In this document: positions 48,953 to 56,752 of the stretch, piece after piece
Layout of the letters: the number at the start of each line of letters is the position of its first letter
How positions within the stretch are numbered: position 1 is the stretch's first letter
Assembly (NCBI RefSeq): GCF_000424625.1
Contig: NZ_AUKG01000002.1
Location: forward strand, 744,001-808,000
Direction: 5' to 3'
DNA from: Conexibacter woesei Iso977N
GTDB taxonomy: Bacteria; Actinomycetota; Thermoleophilia; Solirubrobacterales; Solirubrobacteraceae
DNA: 64,000 bases
Position numbers and translations under genes: made by a program
Notes under the pieces: generated by a model
The model's database searches: none
What the model was told of the DNA's origin: nothing
What the model saw: only the letters and a program-made list of their open reading frames with translations

Positions 48953-49948
48953 TCAGCCGCCGATGGCGGACATCGTGCGCTGCGGCTGGATGAAGCCGGG
49001 CTCGTTGACGCGGTGCTTGAGCTCCTTGCGCCAGATCGCGTCGCGGATGAGCTGCTCGAGGTCGTCGTCGGTCGCGCCCGTGCGCAGCGGGGTCCGGAGG
49101 TCGGTCTCGTTGAGGCTGAAGAGGCAGGTGCGCAGGCGGCCGTCGGCGGTGAGGCGGATGCGGTCGCAGTCGCCGCAGAAGGGCTCCGAGACGGGGTTGA
49201 TCAGGCCGATCTTGCCGATGCCGTCGGCGAACCGGTGCGTGCGGGCGGTGGCGTGCGGCGCGCGCTCGGCGGGTTCGAGCGGGAAGTGCTTGTTGATGGC
49301 GTCGAAGATCTCGGCGCCGGTCAGGACCTGCGTCATGTCCCACGAGCGGTCGCCGTCGAGCGGCATGTACTCGATGAAGCGGACCTCGTAGGGGTGCTCG
49401 CGGGCGAAGCGGGCGAAGGGGAGGAGCTCGTGCTCGGTGAAGCCGCGGATCGCGACCGCGTTGACCTTGATCGGGTGGGCTTCCGGGAAGGTGGCGAGGT
49501 GCGCGAGGCCGCGCAGGACGCGGGGCAGAGCGTCGCGGCGGGTCTGGGCGAAGAAGCGGTCGCGCTGGAGCGAGTCGACCGAGACGTTGAAGCGGGCGAT
49601 CCCGGCCTGCACCAGTGCTTGCGCGTCGCGTTCGAGCAGGAAGCCGTTGGTCGTGACGGAGACCTCGTCGAGCTTCTCGATCCTCGTGAGGAGGGCGGCG
49701 AGCGCCGGGAAGTCCTTGCGCACGAGCGGCTCGCCGCCGGTCAGCCGGACGGTCCGGATGCCCATCTGGGCGAGCAGCGCCGCGAGCCGCTCGATCTCCT
49801 CGAAGCGCAGGATGCCGTCGCGTTCCAGCCACTTCAGGCCCTCGGCGGGCATGCAGTACTGGCAGCGGAAGTTGCAGCGATCGGTGACCGAGATCCGGAG
49901 GTCCGAGATCCGGCGGCCGTGGCCGTCGATGAGCGGCTCGCGCTGCAC
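48953..49948 (-). CDS. moaA: GTP 3',8-cyclase MoaA (radical SAM)
   Basis: The 331-residue radical-SAM enzyme has the N-terminal C-x3-C-x2-C cluster motif (DRCNFRCQYCMP) and SAM-site GGEPLVRKD. The C-terminal cluster reads CGDCDRIRLTADGRLRTCLF, and the tail ends IGG as in functional MoaA. It starts molybdopterin synthesis by rearranging GTP. The GTG start has a TATCTT box 7 bases upstream (complement of 49956-49961), back to back with the box of the divergent lipoprotein gene. Confidence 0.93.
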   Translation of the reverse strand: MQREPLIDGHGRRISDLRISVTDRCNFRCQYCMPAEGLKWLERDGILRFEEIERLAALLAQMGIRTVRLTGGEPLVRKDFPALAALLTRIEKLDEVSVTTNGFLLERDAQALVQAGIARFNVSVDSLQRDRFFAQTRRDALPRVLRGLAHLATFPEAHPIKVNAVAIRGFTEHELLPFARFAREHPYEVRFIEYMPLDGDRSWDMTQVLTGAEIFDAINKHFPLEPAERAPHATARTHRFADGIGKIGLINPVSEPFCGDCDRIRLTADGRLRTCLFSLNETDLRTPLRTGATDDDLEQLIRDAIWRKELKHRVNEPGFIQPQRTMSAIGG

Positions 49949-49955
49949 GACTCGG

Positions 49956-49965
49956 AAGATACCCT
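49956..49965. promoter_or_regulatory. Overlapping divergent -10-like boxes (moaA / lipoprotein)
   Basis: TATCTT (minus, 49956-49961) and TACCCT (plus, 49960-49965) share the TA at 49960-49961. They lie 7 and 6 bases from GTG 49948 and GTG 49972. The geometry is the same as at 7966-7975. Confidence 0.5.
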
Positions 49966-49971
49966 GCCCGC

Positions 49972-50469
49972 GTGGCCCGCCCGTCCCGGATGACCCTCGC
50001 CGCCTCGCTCGCCGTTCTTGTAGGAGTTGCTGGCGGCGGCTGCGGCGCCGACACCGAGCCGACGACCACCGCCCCCAGCCAGGACACCCTCGTCCGGGCG
50101 GTCGTTGCGAAGTTCGGGATCGCGACGCAGAAGAGGGACTACAAGCAGATCTGCAACGACCTGCTGTCCTCCGCGCTGGTGGCCAGGATCGAAGACGTCG
50201 GCCTGCCCTGTGAAGGCGCTCTCCAACGCGGCCTCGGCGACGTCAAGTCCCCAACCCTCGAGATCACCGACGTCTCCATCAACGGCGACAAGGCCCTCGT
50301 CTCCGTCCACACCACCGCCTCCGGCCAACAGGCCTCCAACGACGCGCTGCAGCTGGTGAAGGAGAACAACTCCTGGCGCATCTCCTCGCTCGACGAGCCG
50401 GCGGGCAGCACGTCGACCGCGCCGCCATCGACTTCGACCTCGAAGGCCTATCCCAACGGCACCGACTAG
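49972..50469 (+). CDS. Predicted lipoprotein, NTF2-like
   Basis: The 165-residue protein has a signal sequence (RMTLAASLAVLVGVAGGGC) with a lipobox ending in Cys24, so it is probably lipid-anchored outside the membrane. The mature part (about 40-145) alternates a helical segment with strands (LEITDVSINGDKALVSVHTT, then SWRISSL), typical of small NTF2-like export proteins. The C-terminus is Ser/Thr/Pro-rich. GTG start with a TACCCT box 6 bases upstream. Function unknown. Confidence 0.65.
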   Translation: MARPSRMTLAASLAVLVGVAGGGCGADTEPTTTAPSQDTLVRAVVAKFGIATQKRDYKQICNDLLSSALVARIEDVGLPCEGALQRGLGDVKSPTLEITDVSINGDKALVSVHTTASGQQASNDALQLVKENNSWRISSLDEPAGSTSTAPPSTSTSKAYPNGTD

Positions 50470-50488
50470 ACGGAGCAGCACCGTCTAG
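50466..50488 (+). terminator. Hairpin at lipoprotein gene end
   Basis: Arms CTAGACGG (50466-50473) and CCGTCTAG (50481-50488) pair perfectly around AGCAGCA. The gene's TAG stop lies inside the left arm. No T-run follows. Confidence 0.5.
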
Positions 50489-50548
50489 CCGAAACGGCAG
50501 GGGACTCGACAGGTGTCGTAGGTCGTGTAGCCAGCCGATCCAATTGGG

Positions 50549-50578
50549 TTGACGCGTGTTGAGCGATCTGTGTAGATG
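50549..50578 (+). promoter_or_regulatory. Possible vegetative promoter
   Basis: TTGACG (50549-50554) and TAGATG (50573-50578) are 18 bp apart and precede the small membrane-protein gene. The -10 match is weak. Confidence 0.3.
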
Positions 50579-50654
50579 CGCGCCGTGCCCGTCCGGTCCA
50601 AGCCACTCACCATGTTGTTCGCGCTGCTCGCGCTCGGCATTGTCCGGTGACCGC

Positions 50655-50936
50655 GTGCGTGCTCGCCAGGAGCGGTCGCTGGAGCAGCGAGACGACGAAG
50701 GTGGTGCCCGCGGCTTGATCCGCTACGCGCCGATTTTCGTCGCCGTCGTCGGTTTCGGCCTGATCCTCTACGGCGCCGCCAAACGCCTGGGCGCTGGTCT
50801 GTGTGACCAGTGCTCCGGCGACCAGGGCCCGGGGAACCGACTGATCGCGTTTGGGCTCGGGCTGCTGATCCTGGCGGTGGTGATCACCATCGTCAGGTGG
50901 GTCAACTCACGGCCGGGCGATGGCGGCGGCGACTAG
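50655..50936 (+). CDS. Small two-helix membrane protein
   Basis: From GTG 50655 this is a 93-residue protein with two transmembrane helices (YAPIFVAVVGFGLILYGAA and LIAFGLGLLILAVVITIV) joined by a short loop with two cysteines (CDQC). Upstream in another frame, an ATG at 50576 opens a 24-codon frame that also looks like a hydrophobic leader, so a longer original protein split by a frameshift cannot be excluded. It is convergent with the alcohol dehydrogenase (4-bp overlap). Function unknown. Confidence 0.45.
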   Translation: MRARQERSLEQRDDEGGARGLIRYAPIFVAVVGFGLILYGAAKRLGAGLCDQCSGDQGPGNRLIAFGLGLLILAVVITIVRWVNSRPGDGGGD

Positions 50937-51979
50937 CCGAGCGTCTTGGTGTCGATGACGAAGCGGTAGCGGACGTCGGACTTCAGGACGCGGTCGAAGG
51001 CGGTGTCGACGGTGTCGGCGCCGATCAGCTCGATCGCGGGTGCGATCTCGTGCTCGGCGCAGAAGTCGATCATCTCCTGCGTCAGCGGCAGGCCGCCGGT
51101 GTTGGAGCCCGAGAGGATGCGGTCGCGGCCGATCAGGGAGCCGCCGTGGACGGTGTCCGGATCGGTCGGCAGGCCGACCGACACCATCGCGCCGCGGGGC
51201 TTGAGCAACCCAAGGTACTTGTCAACGGGCAGGTTGGCCGAGACCGTGTTGACGATCAGGTCATAGCGGTTGCGGAGCGTCTTGAACGTCTCCTTGTCCG
51301 CAGTCGCGTAGTAGTGGGAGGCGCCGAACCTACGGCCATCGGCCTCCTTGGACAGCGACTGCGACAGCACCGTCACCTCGGCGCCGAGCTTCGCGGCGAT
51401 CTGCACGCCGACGTGCCCGAGGCCGCCCATCCCGACGATCGCCACCTGCTTGCCCGGCCCCGCGCCCCAGCGCTTGAGCGGGTTGTACATGGTGATGCCG
51501 GCGCACAGCAGCGGCGCCGCGACGTCGAGGCCGAGCGCGTCCGGGATCCGGATCACGAAGCGCTCGTCGACCACGACGTGCTGCGAGTAGCCGCCGTACG
51601 TGCGCTCGCCGTCGTAGCCGGTGCTGTTGTAGGTCGCGACCGCGCCCTTGGCGCAGAAGTGCTCGTCGCCCTCGACGCACGGCTCGCACTCGCCGCAGGA
51701 GTCGACGAAGCAGCCAACGCCGACGCGGTCGCCGACCTGATGGCGCGTGACCGCGTCGCCCACGGCGCTCACCGTCCCGGTGATCTCGTGGCCCGGGACG
51801 ATCGGGAACGTCGAGCGCCCCCAGTCGTTGTCGCGCTGGTGGATGTCGCTGTGGCAGATCCCGCAGTAGGCGATGTCGATCGCGATGTCGGTGGGCTTCA
51901 GGTCCCGCCGCTCGATCGTCGTCGCCTCGAAGGGGGCCTTGGCAGCGGTGGCGTGCAGCGCGCGCGTCGTGGTGCTCAT
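50933..51979 (-). CDS. Zinc alcohol dehydrogenase, cinnamyl/YahK type
   Basis: The 348-residue MDR-family enzyme has catalytic zinc ligands in YCGICHSDIH and PGHEITG, a structural-zinc loop (CGECEPCVEGDEHFC), and the Rossmann site VGMGGLGHVGVQ. It reduces aldehydes or oxidises alcohols with NAD(P)H; the pattern fits the NADPH-dependent cinnamyl-alcohol/YahK group. It starts at ATG 51979 (MSTTTRALHATA); a longer frame continues upstream but has no family sequence. The start is 10 bp past the stop of the uracil-DNA glycosylase gene, on the same strand. Confidence 0.9.
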   Translation of the reverse strand: MSTTTRALHATAAKAPFEATTIERRDLKPTDIAIDIAYCGICHSDIHQRDNDWGRSTFPIVPGHEITGTVSAVGDAVTRHQVGDRVGVGCFVDSCGECEPCVEGDEHFCAKGAVATYNSTGYDGERTYGGYSQHVVVDERFVIRIPDALGLDVAAPLLCAGITMYNPLKRWGAGPGKQVAIVGMGGLGHVGVQIAAKLGAEVTVLSQSLSKEADGRRFGASHYYATADKETFKTLRNRYDLIVNTVSANLPVDKYLGLLKPRGAMVSVGLPTDPDTVHGGSLIGRDRILSGSNTGGLPLTQEMIDFCAEHEIAPAIELIGADTVDTAFDRVLKSDVRYRFVIDTKTLG

Positions 51980-51989
51980 GCCCCTAGTT

Positions 51990-52556
51990 CTACGACAACG
52001 CGGCGCGCAGCGCCTGTGCGTCCTCGAACAGGGTGGCGCGCAGGCCGCCGTTGTAGAGCGCCGCGGCGGGGTGGTAGAGCGGGAACAGCTGACGCCCGCC
52101 CTCGCCCTCCAGCCGCGCGCCGTGGACCTCGGCGATCTTCGCGTCCGGGGCGAAGCGCGCCAGCGCGTGGCGCCCGAGCGGGACCAGCAGCTGGGGCCTG
52201 ATGATGTCCAGCTGGCGCTCCAGCCACGGCCAGTGGTGGGCGACCTCGTCCCTCCTCGGGTCCCGGTTCCTCGGCGGCCGTGCCTTGACCACGTTGGTGA
52301 TGAACACGGCCTCGCGCGGGATGCCGGCCTCGGCGAGCAAGGTGTCCAACAACCTCCCGGCCGCGCCGACGAACGGGACGCCCGCCGCGTCCTCCCTGGC
52401 GCCCGGCGCCTCACCGACGATCACGATCTCCGCGCTCGCGGGCCCGACGCCCGGGACGAGCTGCGTGCACGTCTCGCAGACCTCGAAGCCGCACCCCGCG
52501 CCCTTGTGCGCGCGGATCTCCTCGGCCAGCTCGTCCAGGTCGCGCTGCGCGCTCAC
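51990..52556 (-). CDS. Family-4-like uracil-DNA glycosylase with missing cluster cysteines
   Basis: The 188-residue protein has the family-4 motifs GEAPGAREDAAGVPFVGAAG and FPLYHPAA. The N-terminal cysteine region is FEVCETCTQLV. However, the two later [4Fe-4S] ligands are gone: the usual KCRPP is KARPP, and the Cys before the next helix is replaced (AHHWPWL). The enzyme may therefore lack a standard cluster. It removes uracil from DNA in the normal family. Its GTG start overlaps the DUF72 stop (GTGA), so they are coupled. Candidate substitute ligands include nearby His residues (inference). Confidence 0.8.
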   Translation of the reverse strand: MSAQRDLDELAEEIRAHKGAGCGFEVCETCTQLVPGVGPASAEIVIVGEAPGAREDAAGVPFVGAAGRLLDTLLAEAGIPREAVFITNVVKARPPRNRDPRRDEVAHHWPWLERQLDIIRPQLLVPLGRHALARFAPDAKIAEVHGARLEGEGGRQLFPLYHPAAALYNGGLRATLFEDAQALRAALS

Positions 52557-53425
52557 TTCAGCAAGTCCTTCATCTGCGACGCGCCGGCCGGCGCGTCGTC
52601 GCCGCGGTTGTTGTTGAACATCACGCGCACCTCGTCGGCCTCCTCGGCCAGCGCCTCGGCGCGCTGGGCCAGCTCCTCGAGCTCCTGCGCGTCGTAGCGG
52701 TACCCGAACCGCTCGGCGACCGTCCGGCCCCTGACCCACCCGCGCGCGTTGCGGCCGTGCAGGCGCAGGTAGGCGAGCGCGGGGTTGGTGACCGCGTCGA
52801 CCGGCGGCAGCATCGTCGGCGGCTTGCCCTGCGGCGCGTCGACCCCGACGAAGACGGCGCCGCGGTCGCGCAGCCAGCCGAACGTCGCGTCGCGGCGCTC
52901 GTCGTGCAGCCAGGCGCGGTGGCGGAACTCGACGGCGACGGGCGTCGGCGCAAGGCCCTCGACGATCACGTCCAGCTCCTCCAGCCGCTTCGACGGCGGC
53001 ATGAAGGCGGGGGAGAGCTGGAGCAGGTAGGACGACAACTTGCCCGCGTCGGCCAGCGGCCTCATCGCCTTCCTGTAGGCCTTGCAGAGCGCGCGGTCCA
53101 GGTCGGCGTTCGGCCGGACCCGCCCGCGCGGCGTCGTGGCGACGTCGTCGCGCAGCGCCCTGGGGAGCGACCCCACCTCCGCGCTGTGGCGCGAGAGCGA
53201 CTGATGCAACTTGACGTCGAAGGTGAAGGCCTTGGGCGTGACCTCGGCCCAGCGCCTCACGGTCGCCGCGCCCGGAACCGCGTAGTACGTCGCGTTCACC
53301 TCGACGCCCTCGAAGTGCTCGGCGTACCACGGCAGCCGGTCCCGGTCCGCGAGCCCCTCCGGGTACCACTCCGCGACGAACCCCGGATCGGCCCAGGAGG
53401 AGGTTCCGACGACGATCGTGCCCAC
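52553..53425 (-). CDS. DUF72 (YecE-like) protein
   Basis: This 290-residue TIM-barrel-like protein of the DUF72 family starts IVVGTSSWADPGF and has the usual EWYPEGLA, VEVNATYYAVP, and FRHRAWL, with MFNNNRGDDAP near the end. The family has no firmly established activity. GTG start at 53425. It is translationally coupled to the uracil-DNA glycosylase, which is a common neighbour pairing and hints at a DNA or nucleotide role (inference). Confidence 0.85.
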   Translation of the reverse strand: MGTIVVGTSSWADPGFVAEWYPEGLADRDRLPWYAEHFEGVEVNATYYAVPGAATVRRWAEVTPKAFTFDVKLHQSLSRHSAEVGSLPRALRDDVATTPRGRVRPNADLDRALCKAYRKAMRPLADAGKLSSYLLQLSPAFMPPSKRLEELDVIVEGLAPTPVAVEFRHRAWLHDERRDATFGWLRDRGAVFVGVDAPQGKPPTMLPPVDAVTNPALAYLRLHGRNARGWVRGRTVAERFGYRYDAQELEELAQRAEALAEEADEVRVMFNNNRGDDAPAGASQMKDLLK

Positions 53426-53435
53426 GCCGTGGGCG

Positions 53436-54203
53436 CTACCCGTTCGGGCCCGCCGCGATCACCGCGCGGACCTCGTCCAGCGACGGCGCCTTGCCGAACC
53501 CGCGCAGCGTCCAGGTCGCGCCGGCGGCCTCCCACGGCGCGGGATCGTAGTCATGGTCGTTGGTCACGATCAGGTCATAGGCGCCGGTCACGCCCTCCTC
53601 GGCACGCTGCGAGGCGATCTCGCCGGCGAGCGTCGCCAGGGCCTCCGGGTCGGGCAGCTCGATCGGGAACAGCCCGTCCAGCCGCGCCGCGCGCCGGACC
53701 GGCTTGCGCGCCGGCCAGCGCGCCGCCGCCCAGACCGGGATCCGCGGCCGCTGCACCGGCAGCGGCGTGAACTCGCCGCTCCAGTAGGTCATCAACTGCG
53801 CCAGGCCCTCGTCGAGCAGTCGCCCGAGCTCCCTCGGGTCCGAGGGATCGCCGAACGGCGACAGCTCCCCGAAGGTGTCGGAGCCGATCCCGACGCCGAG
53901 TACCGTCCGGCCGCCGCTGAGCAGGTCCAGCGTGACGGTCTCGCGCGCCAGCTTCTGCGGCCGGCGGCGCGGGATCGGCGTGACCAGCGGGCCGATCCGG
54001 ATCCGCTCGGTCGCGCCCGCGATCGCGGCCAGCACGATCCACGGGTCGAGCACATCGCGCACCGGCGCGCCGTAGACGATGTGGTCCCAGAGGAAGAAGC
54101 CGTCCCAGCCGCCGGCCTCGGCGTCGGCGGCCAGCTGCGCGAGCAGCCGCGGGTCGGCCAGCTCGTTGAACGGCGCGACGAAGATCCCACGGCGTGACGA
54201 CAT
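53436..54203 (-). CDS. LLM-class flavin-dependent oxidoreductase
   Basis: The 255-residue protein belongs to the bacterial luciferase / F420-dependent reductase fold. Signatures include AEAGGWDGFFLWDHI, ATERIRIGPLVTP, RRPQKLARETVTLDLLSGGR and GVGIGSD. It is shorter than full-length members (about 300-340) but has both ends of the TIM barrel. The cofactor could be F420 or FMN; substrate unknown. A TAGGTT box (complement of 54210-54215) lies 6 bases before the ATG, giving a leaderless start between the hydrolase and DUF72 genes. Confidence 0.85.
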   Translation of the reverse strand: MSSRRGIFVAPFNELADPRLLAQLAADAEAGGWDGFFLWDHIVYGAPVRDVLDPWIVLAAIAGATERIRIGPLVTPIPRRRPQKLARETVTLDLLSGGRTVLGVGIGSDTFGELSPFGDPSDPRELGRLLDEGLAQLMTYWSGEFTPLPVQRPRIPVWAAARWPARKPVRRAARLDGLFPIELPDPEALATLAGEIASQRAEEGVTGAYDLIVTNDHDYDPAPWEAAGATWTLRGFGKAPSLDEVRAVIAAGPNG

Positions 54204-54212
54204 GCGCCGAAC

Positions 54213-55619
54213 CTACCCGAGCCGCCGGGCGAGGAACGAGCGCAGCGCGTCGCGCCCGGTGCTCCCGGGCTCGCGCGAGAGGATCGAGTGGCCGGCGCCG
54301 TGGACGGTGACCAGCCGCGCGTCGCCCATCGCGCGGGCCTGGGCCCGCGCCCACTCCAGCGGCGTCGAGAGGTCGCGGTCGCCCGCGAGCAGCAGCGCGG
54401 GCGTCGTGATCCGGGCGGCGCGCGACGGCGCGGGCGGGGCGGTCGTCGGCGGCCAAGCGCGGCAGGTCGCCAGCAGGCCCTGGCCGAACGCGGTCGACAC
54501 CGGCCACGGCGCGGTCGCGCTCGCCGGGACGCGGCGGCGCAGCGCGGCGAGCGCCGCTTCGCGCACCCGGAGCGGCGCGGCCGGCCCGCCGGGCCAGGCC
54601 GCGGGCGCGTCGGCGCACAGCGTCGCGGCGTGCAGGCCGGAGGAGAAGAAGCGGGCGGGCACGCCGCGCTCTTCGCCGCGCGTGAGCAGCAGGAGCGTCC
54701 GGATCGGCCGCAGGTTCCCGGCCGCCCCGGCGCGCAGCGCGCGCGTCACCGCGCCGAGGTGCGGCACGCCGATCGAGCGCTCGGTGATCGCGTCGAACAG
54801 GCCCGGCCCGAGGTCCGGGTGGTCCCGTAGGACGCGGCGCAGGTCGGCGGTCGCGGCGGGGCCGAGGACGCGCGCGGTCGCGCGCAGCGGGACGCGCTCC
54901 AGCAGCTCGGCGCCCTCCTGGGGCACGACGCTGTCGAGGATCAGCGCACGGGTCTGCCTGGGGTGGGCGAGCGCGTAGCGCTCGGCGACGAACGTCCCGT
55001 ACGAGATCCCGCCGACGACCCACTCGGGGTCGCGCAGCGCGCGGCGCAGCGCGTCGAGGTCGGCGACGGTGTCGGCGGTTGTGTACGCGGCGCGGGCGCT
55101 GGCGAGCCTGCGGCCGCAGGCGGTCACCGCGGCGCGCGGCGGGACCGCGAGGTCCGACGTCCCGGCGGTCCGCTGCAGCGCCGGGCAGGAGAGCGCGCCG
55201 TCGCCCGTCCCGCGCTGGTCGACGACGACCAGCCGCATCCCGCTCGTCACGCTCCTCAGCCGCGCCGCGAGCCGCGCGGCGAACGGCAGCCCCGGCTGAC
55301 CCGGGCCGCCGGTCAACATGATGTAGTCGCCCCGCGGATGCGACGCGCCGTCCTGCAGCGCGACGCGGAGCGTCAGCGTCCGCCCGTCCGCGGCGCGCGG
55401 CCCGCGACGGTGGAGGGGAACGGTGAGCGTCGCACAGCGGAAGCCGCCGCCGACGCGCGGCCCGCACGTCGCGCTCCGCAGCCTCGCCGCCGGCGCCGCG
55501 GCGACCACCCTCGGCGCGCTGGTCCTCGCCGTCCTTGTCGGCTCCGGCGCACCGCCGCCACCGCAGCCGGCGACGGCCACGGCGCAGAGCAACGCGATCC
55601 CGACGGCCCCGACCCGCAC
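54213..55619 (-). CDS. Secreted alpha/beta hydrolase, tripeptidyl-aminopeptidase-like
   Basis: The 468-residue exported lipoprotein-like hydrolase has a signal sequence and lipobox (VAVAGC, Cys19) and an N-terminal GGPGQPG oxyanion loop. The nucleophile Ser sits in GGISYGTFVAERYA, with Asp in LLLAGDRDLSTP and His in VHGAGHS. This is the SlpD/E type of actinobacterial tripeptidyl aminopeptidase. GTG start with a TACGCT box 6 bases upstream (complement of 55626-55631). The product is probably anchored outside the membrane. Confidence 0.85.
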   Translation of the reverse strand: MRVGAVGIALLCAVAVAGCGGGGAPEPTRTARTSAPRVVAAAPAARLRSATCGPRVGGGFRCATLTVPLHRRGPRAADGRTLTLRVALQDGASHPRGDYIMLTGGPGQPGLPFAARLAARLRSVTSGMRLVVVDQRGTGDGALSCPALQRTAGTSDLAVPPRAAVTACGRRLASARAAYTTADTVADLDALRRALRDPEWVVGGISYGTFVAERYALAHPRQTRALILDSVVPQEGAELLERVPLRATARVLGPAATADLRRVLRDHPDLGPGLFDAITERSIGVPHLGAVTRALRAGAAGNLRPIRTLLLLTRGEERGVPARFFSSGLHAATLCADAPAAWPGGPAAPLRVREAALAALRRRVPASATAPWPVSTAFGQGLLATCRAWPPTTAPPAPSRAARITTPALLLAGDRDLSTPLEWARAQARAMGDARLVTVHGAGHSILSREPGSTGRDALRSFLARRLG

Positions 55620-55635
55620 CGGGCGAGCGTACGCC

Positions 55636-55788
55636 CTAGGGGCGCTTCAGGAGGATCCAGACCAGCGCCGCCGCGAAGGCGATCTGGCCGAAGGTGAGCG
55701 CGGTGCCGAAGTTGGCGGCGCCCAGCGCTGCGGCGATCGCGGTGACGATCGCGAAGACGAGCAGGAGGACGAGGAGGTCGCGCTTCAC
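55636..55788 (-). CDS. 50-residue membrane protein coupled to meaB
   Basis: A 51-codon frame on the minus strand starts at GTG 55788 (VKRDLLVLLLVFAIVTAIAA) and ends at TAG 55636. It has two hydrophobic stretches, an AANFGT linker and a basic C-terminus (ILLKRP). The GTG overlaps the meaB stop by 4 bp (GTGA), so it is read by coupled translation. It is too short for most gene callers. No known family; a small membrane protein associated with the mutase chaperone is inference. Confidence 0.6.
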   Translation of the reverse strand: MKRDLLVLLLVFAIVTAIAAALGAANFGTALTFGQIAFAAALVWILLKRP

Positions 55789-56738
55789 AGGTGGGACTCC
55801 AGGGTCGCGACGAGCGTCGGCTCGTCGGTCGCGGGGTCGGCGGAGTCAAGCAGCTTCGCCGCCGCGCGGCGCCCACCCAGCGCGCGCAGGCCGCGCTCGC
55901 CGTGCTCGACCAGGAAGTCCTGGAGCGCCCCGGACCGGCGCGCCGCGACCCGGCGCGCGTGGACGTCGAGGGCCGCGCGGTGCTCGTCCAACGCGTCGAC
56001 CAGCGTGTCGACCCCGACCACCGGCGACACGCTCGACACCGCGACGACCTTCGTGTCGCGCGAGCCCGCGCTGCGCAGCGCGGCGTTGAGGTCGCGGCGG
56101 GCGCGCATCGCGATGTCGCCGAGGTCGGCCTTGGTGACGACGAGCACGTCCGGGATCTCCATGATCCCGGACTTCAGGAACTGCAGGACGTCGCCGGAGC
56201 CGGGCTGCACGATCACCGCGACGGTGTCGGCGACCTCGCCGACCTCGGTCTCGGACTGCCCGACGCCGACGGTCTCGATGACCACCACGTCGAACGCGAC
56301 GGCCAGCGCCTGCGCGGCCGCGCGCGTCGCGGGAGCAAGGCCACCAAGTCGGTCGCCGGCCGCCGTCGAGCGGATGAACAGGCCGCGGTCGTCGGGGTCG
56401 AAGGCGATCCGCGCGCGGTCGCCGAGCAGCGAGCCGCCGGACCGGCGCGACGACGGATCGACCGCGAGCACCGCGACCGAGCGATCCCGCGCGCGCCACT
56501 CCCGGCACAGCTCGCTCAACAGCGATGACTTGCCCGCGCCCGGCGGGCCGGTGACGCCGACGACGTGCCCGGCCGCCTCGCCACCGAGCGCCGCGGGAGA
56601 CAACGACGACAACAACGCCCGGACCGCCTCGCGGTCGCGCGGGGCGCGCGACTCGACGAGGTTCAGGACCGCGGGCGCAGCGGAGAGGTCGCCGTCGCGC
56701 AGGCGCGCGGCGAGATGTTGGGGTTCAGCGGCCGCCAA
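55785..56738 (-). CDS. meaB: MeaB-type GTPase, mutase chaperone
   Basis: The 317-residue G3E GTPase has Walker A GPPGAGKSSLL (about residues 64-74), VDPSSRRSGGSLLGDR, ETVGVGQSE (switch/Walker B region) and VTKAD (guanine specificity). MeaB proteins load or protect the B12 cofactor of methylmalonyl- or ethylmalonyl-CoA mutases. The start is TTG 56738, 14 bp after the mutase stop; no ATG or GTG fits. It is followed by an overlapping small membrane-protein gene. The gene order mutase-meaB supports the assignment. Confidence 0.9.
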   Translation of the reverse strand: MAAAEPQHLAARLRDGDLSAAPAVLNLVESRAPRDREAVRALLSSLSPAALGGEAAGHVVGVTGPPGAGKSSLLSELCREWRARDRSVAVLAVDPSSRRSGGSLLGDRARIAFDPDDRGLFIRSTAAGDRLGGLAPATRAAAQALAVAFDVVVIETVGVGQSETEVGEVADTVAVIVQPGSGDVLQFLKSGIMEIPDVLVVTKADLGDIAMRARRDLNAALRSAGSRDTKVVAVSSVSPVVGVDTLVDALDEHRAALDVHARRVAARRSGALQDFLVEHGERGLRALGGRRAAAKLLDSADPATDEPTLVATLESHL

Positions 56739-56752
56739 GGTCGCGGCGGAGC

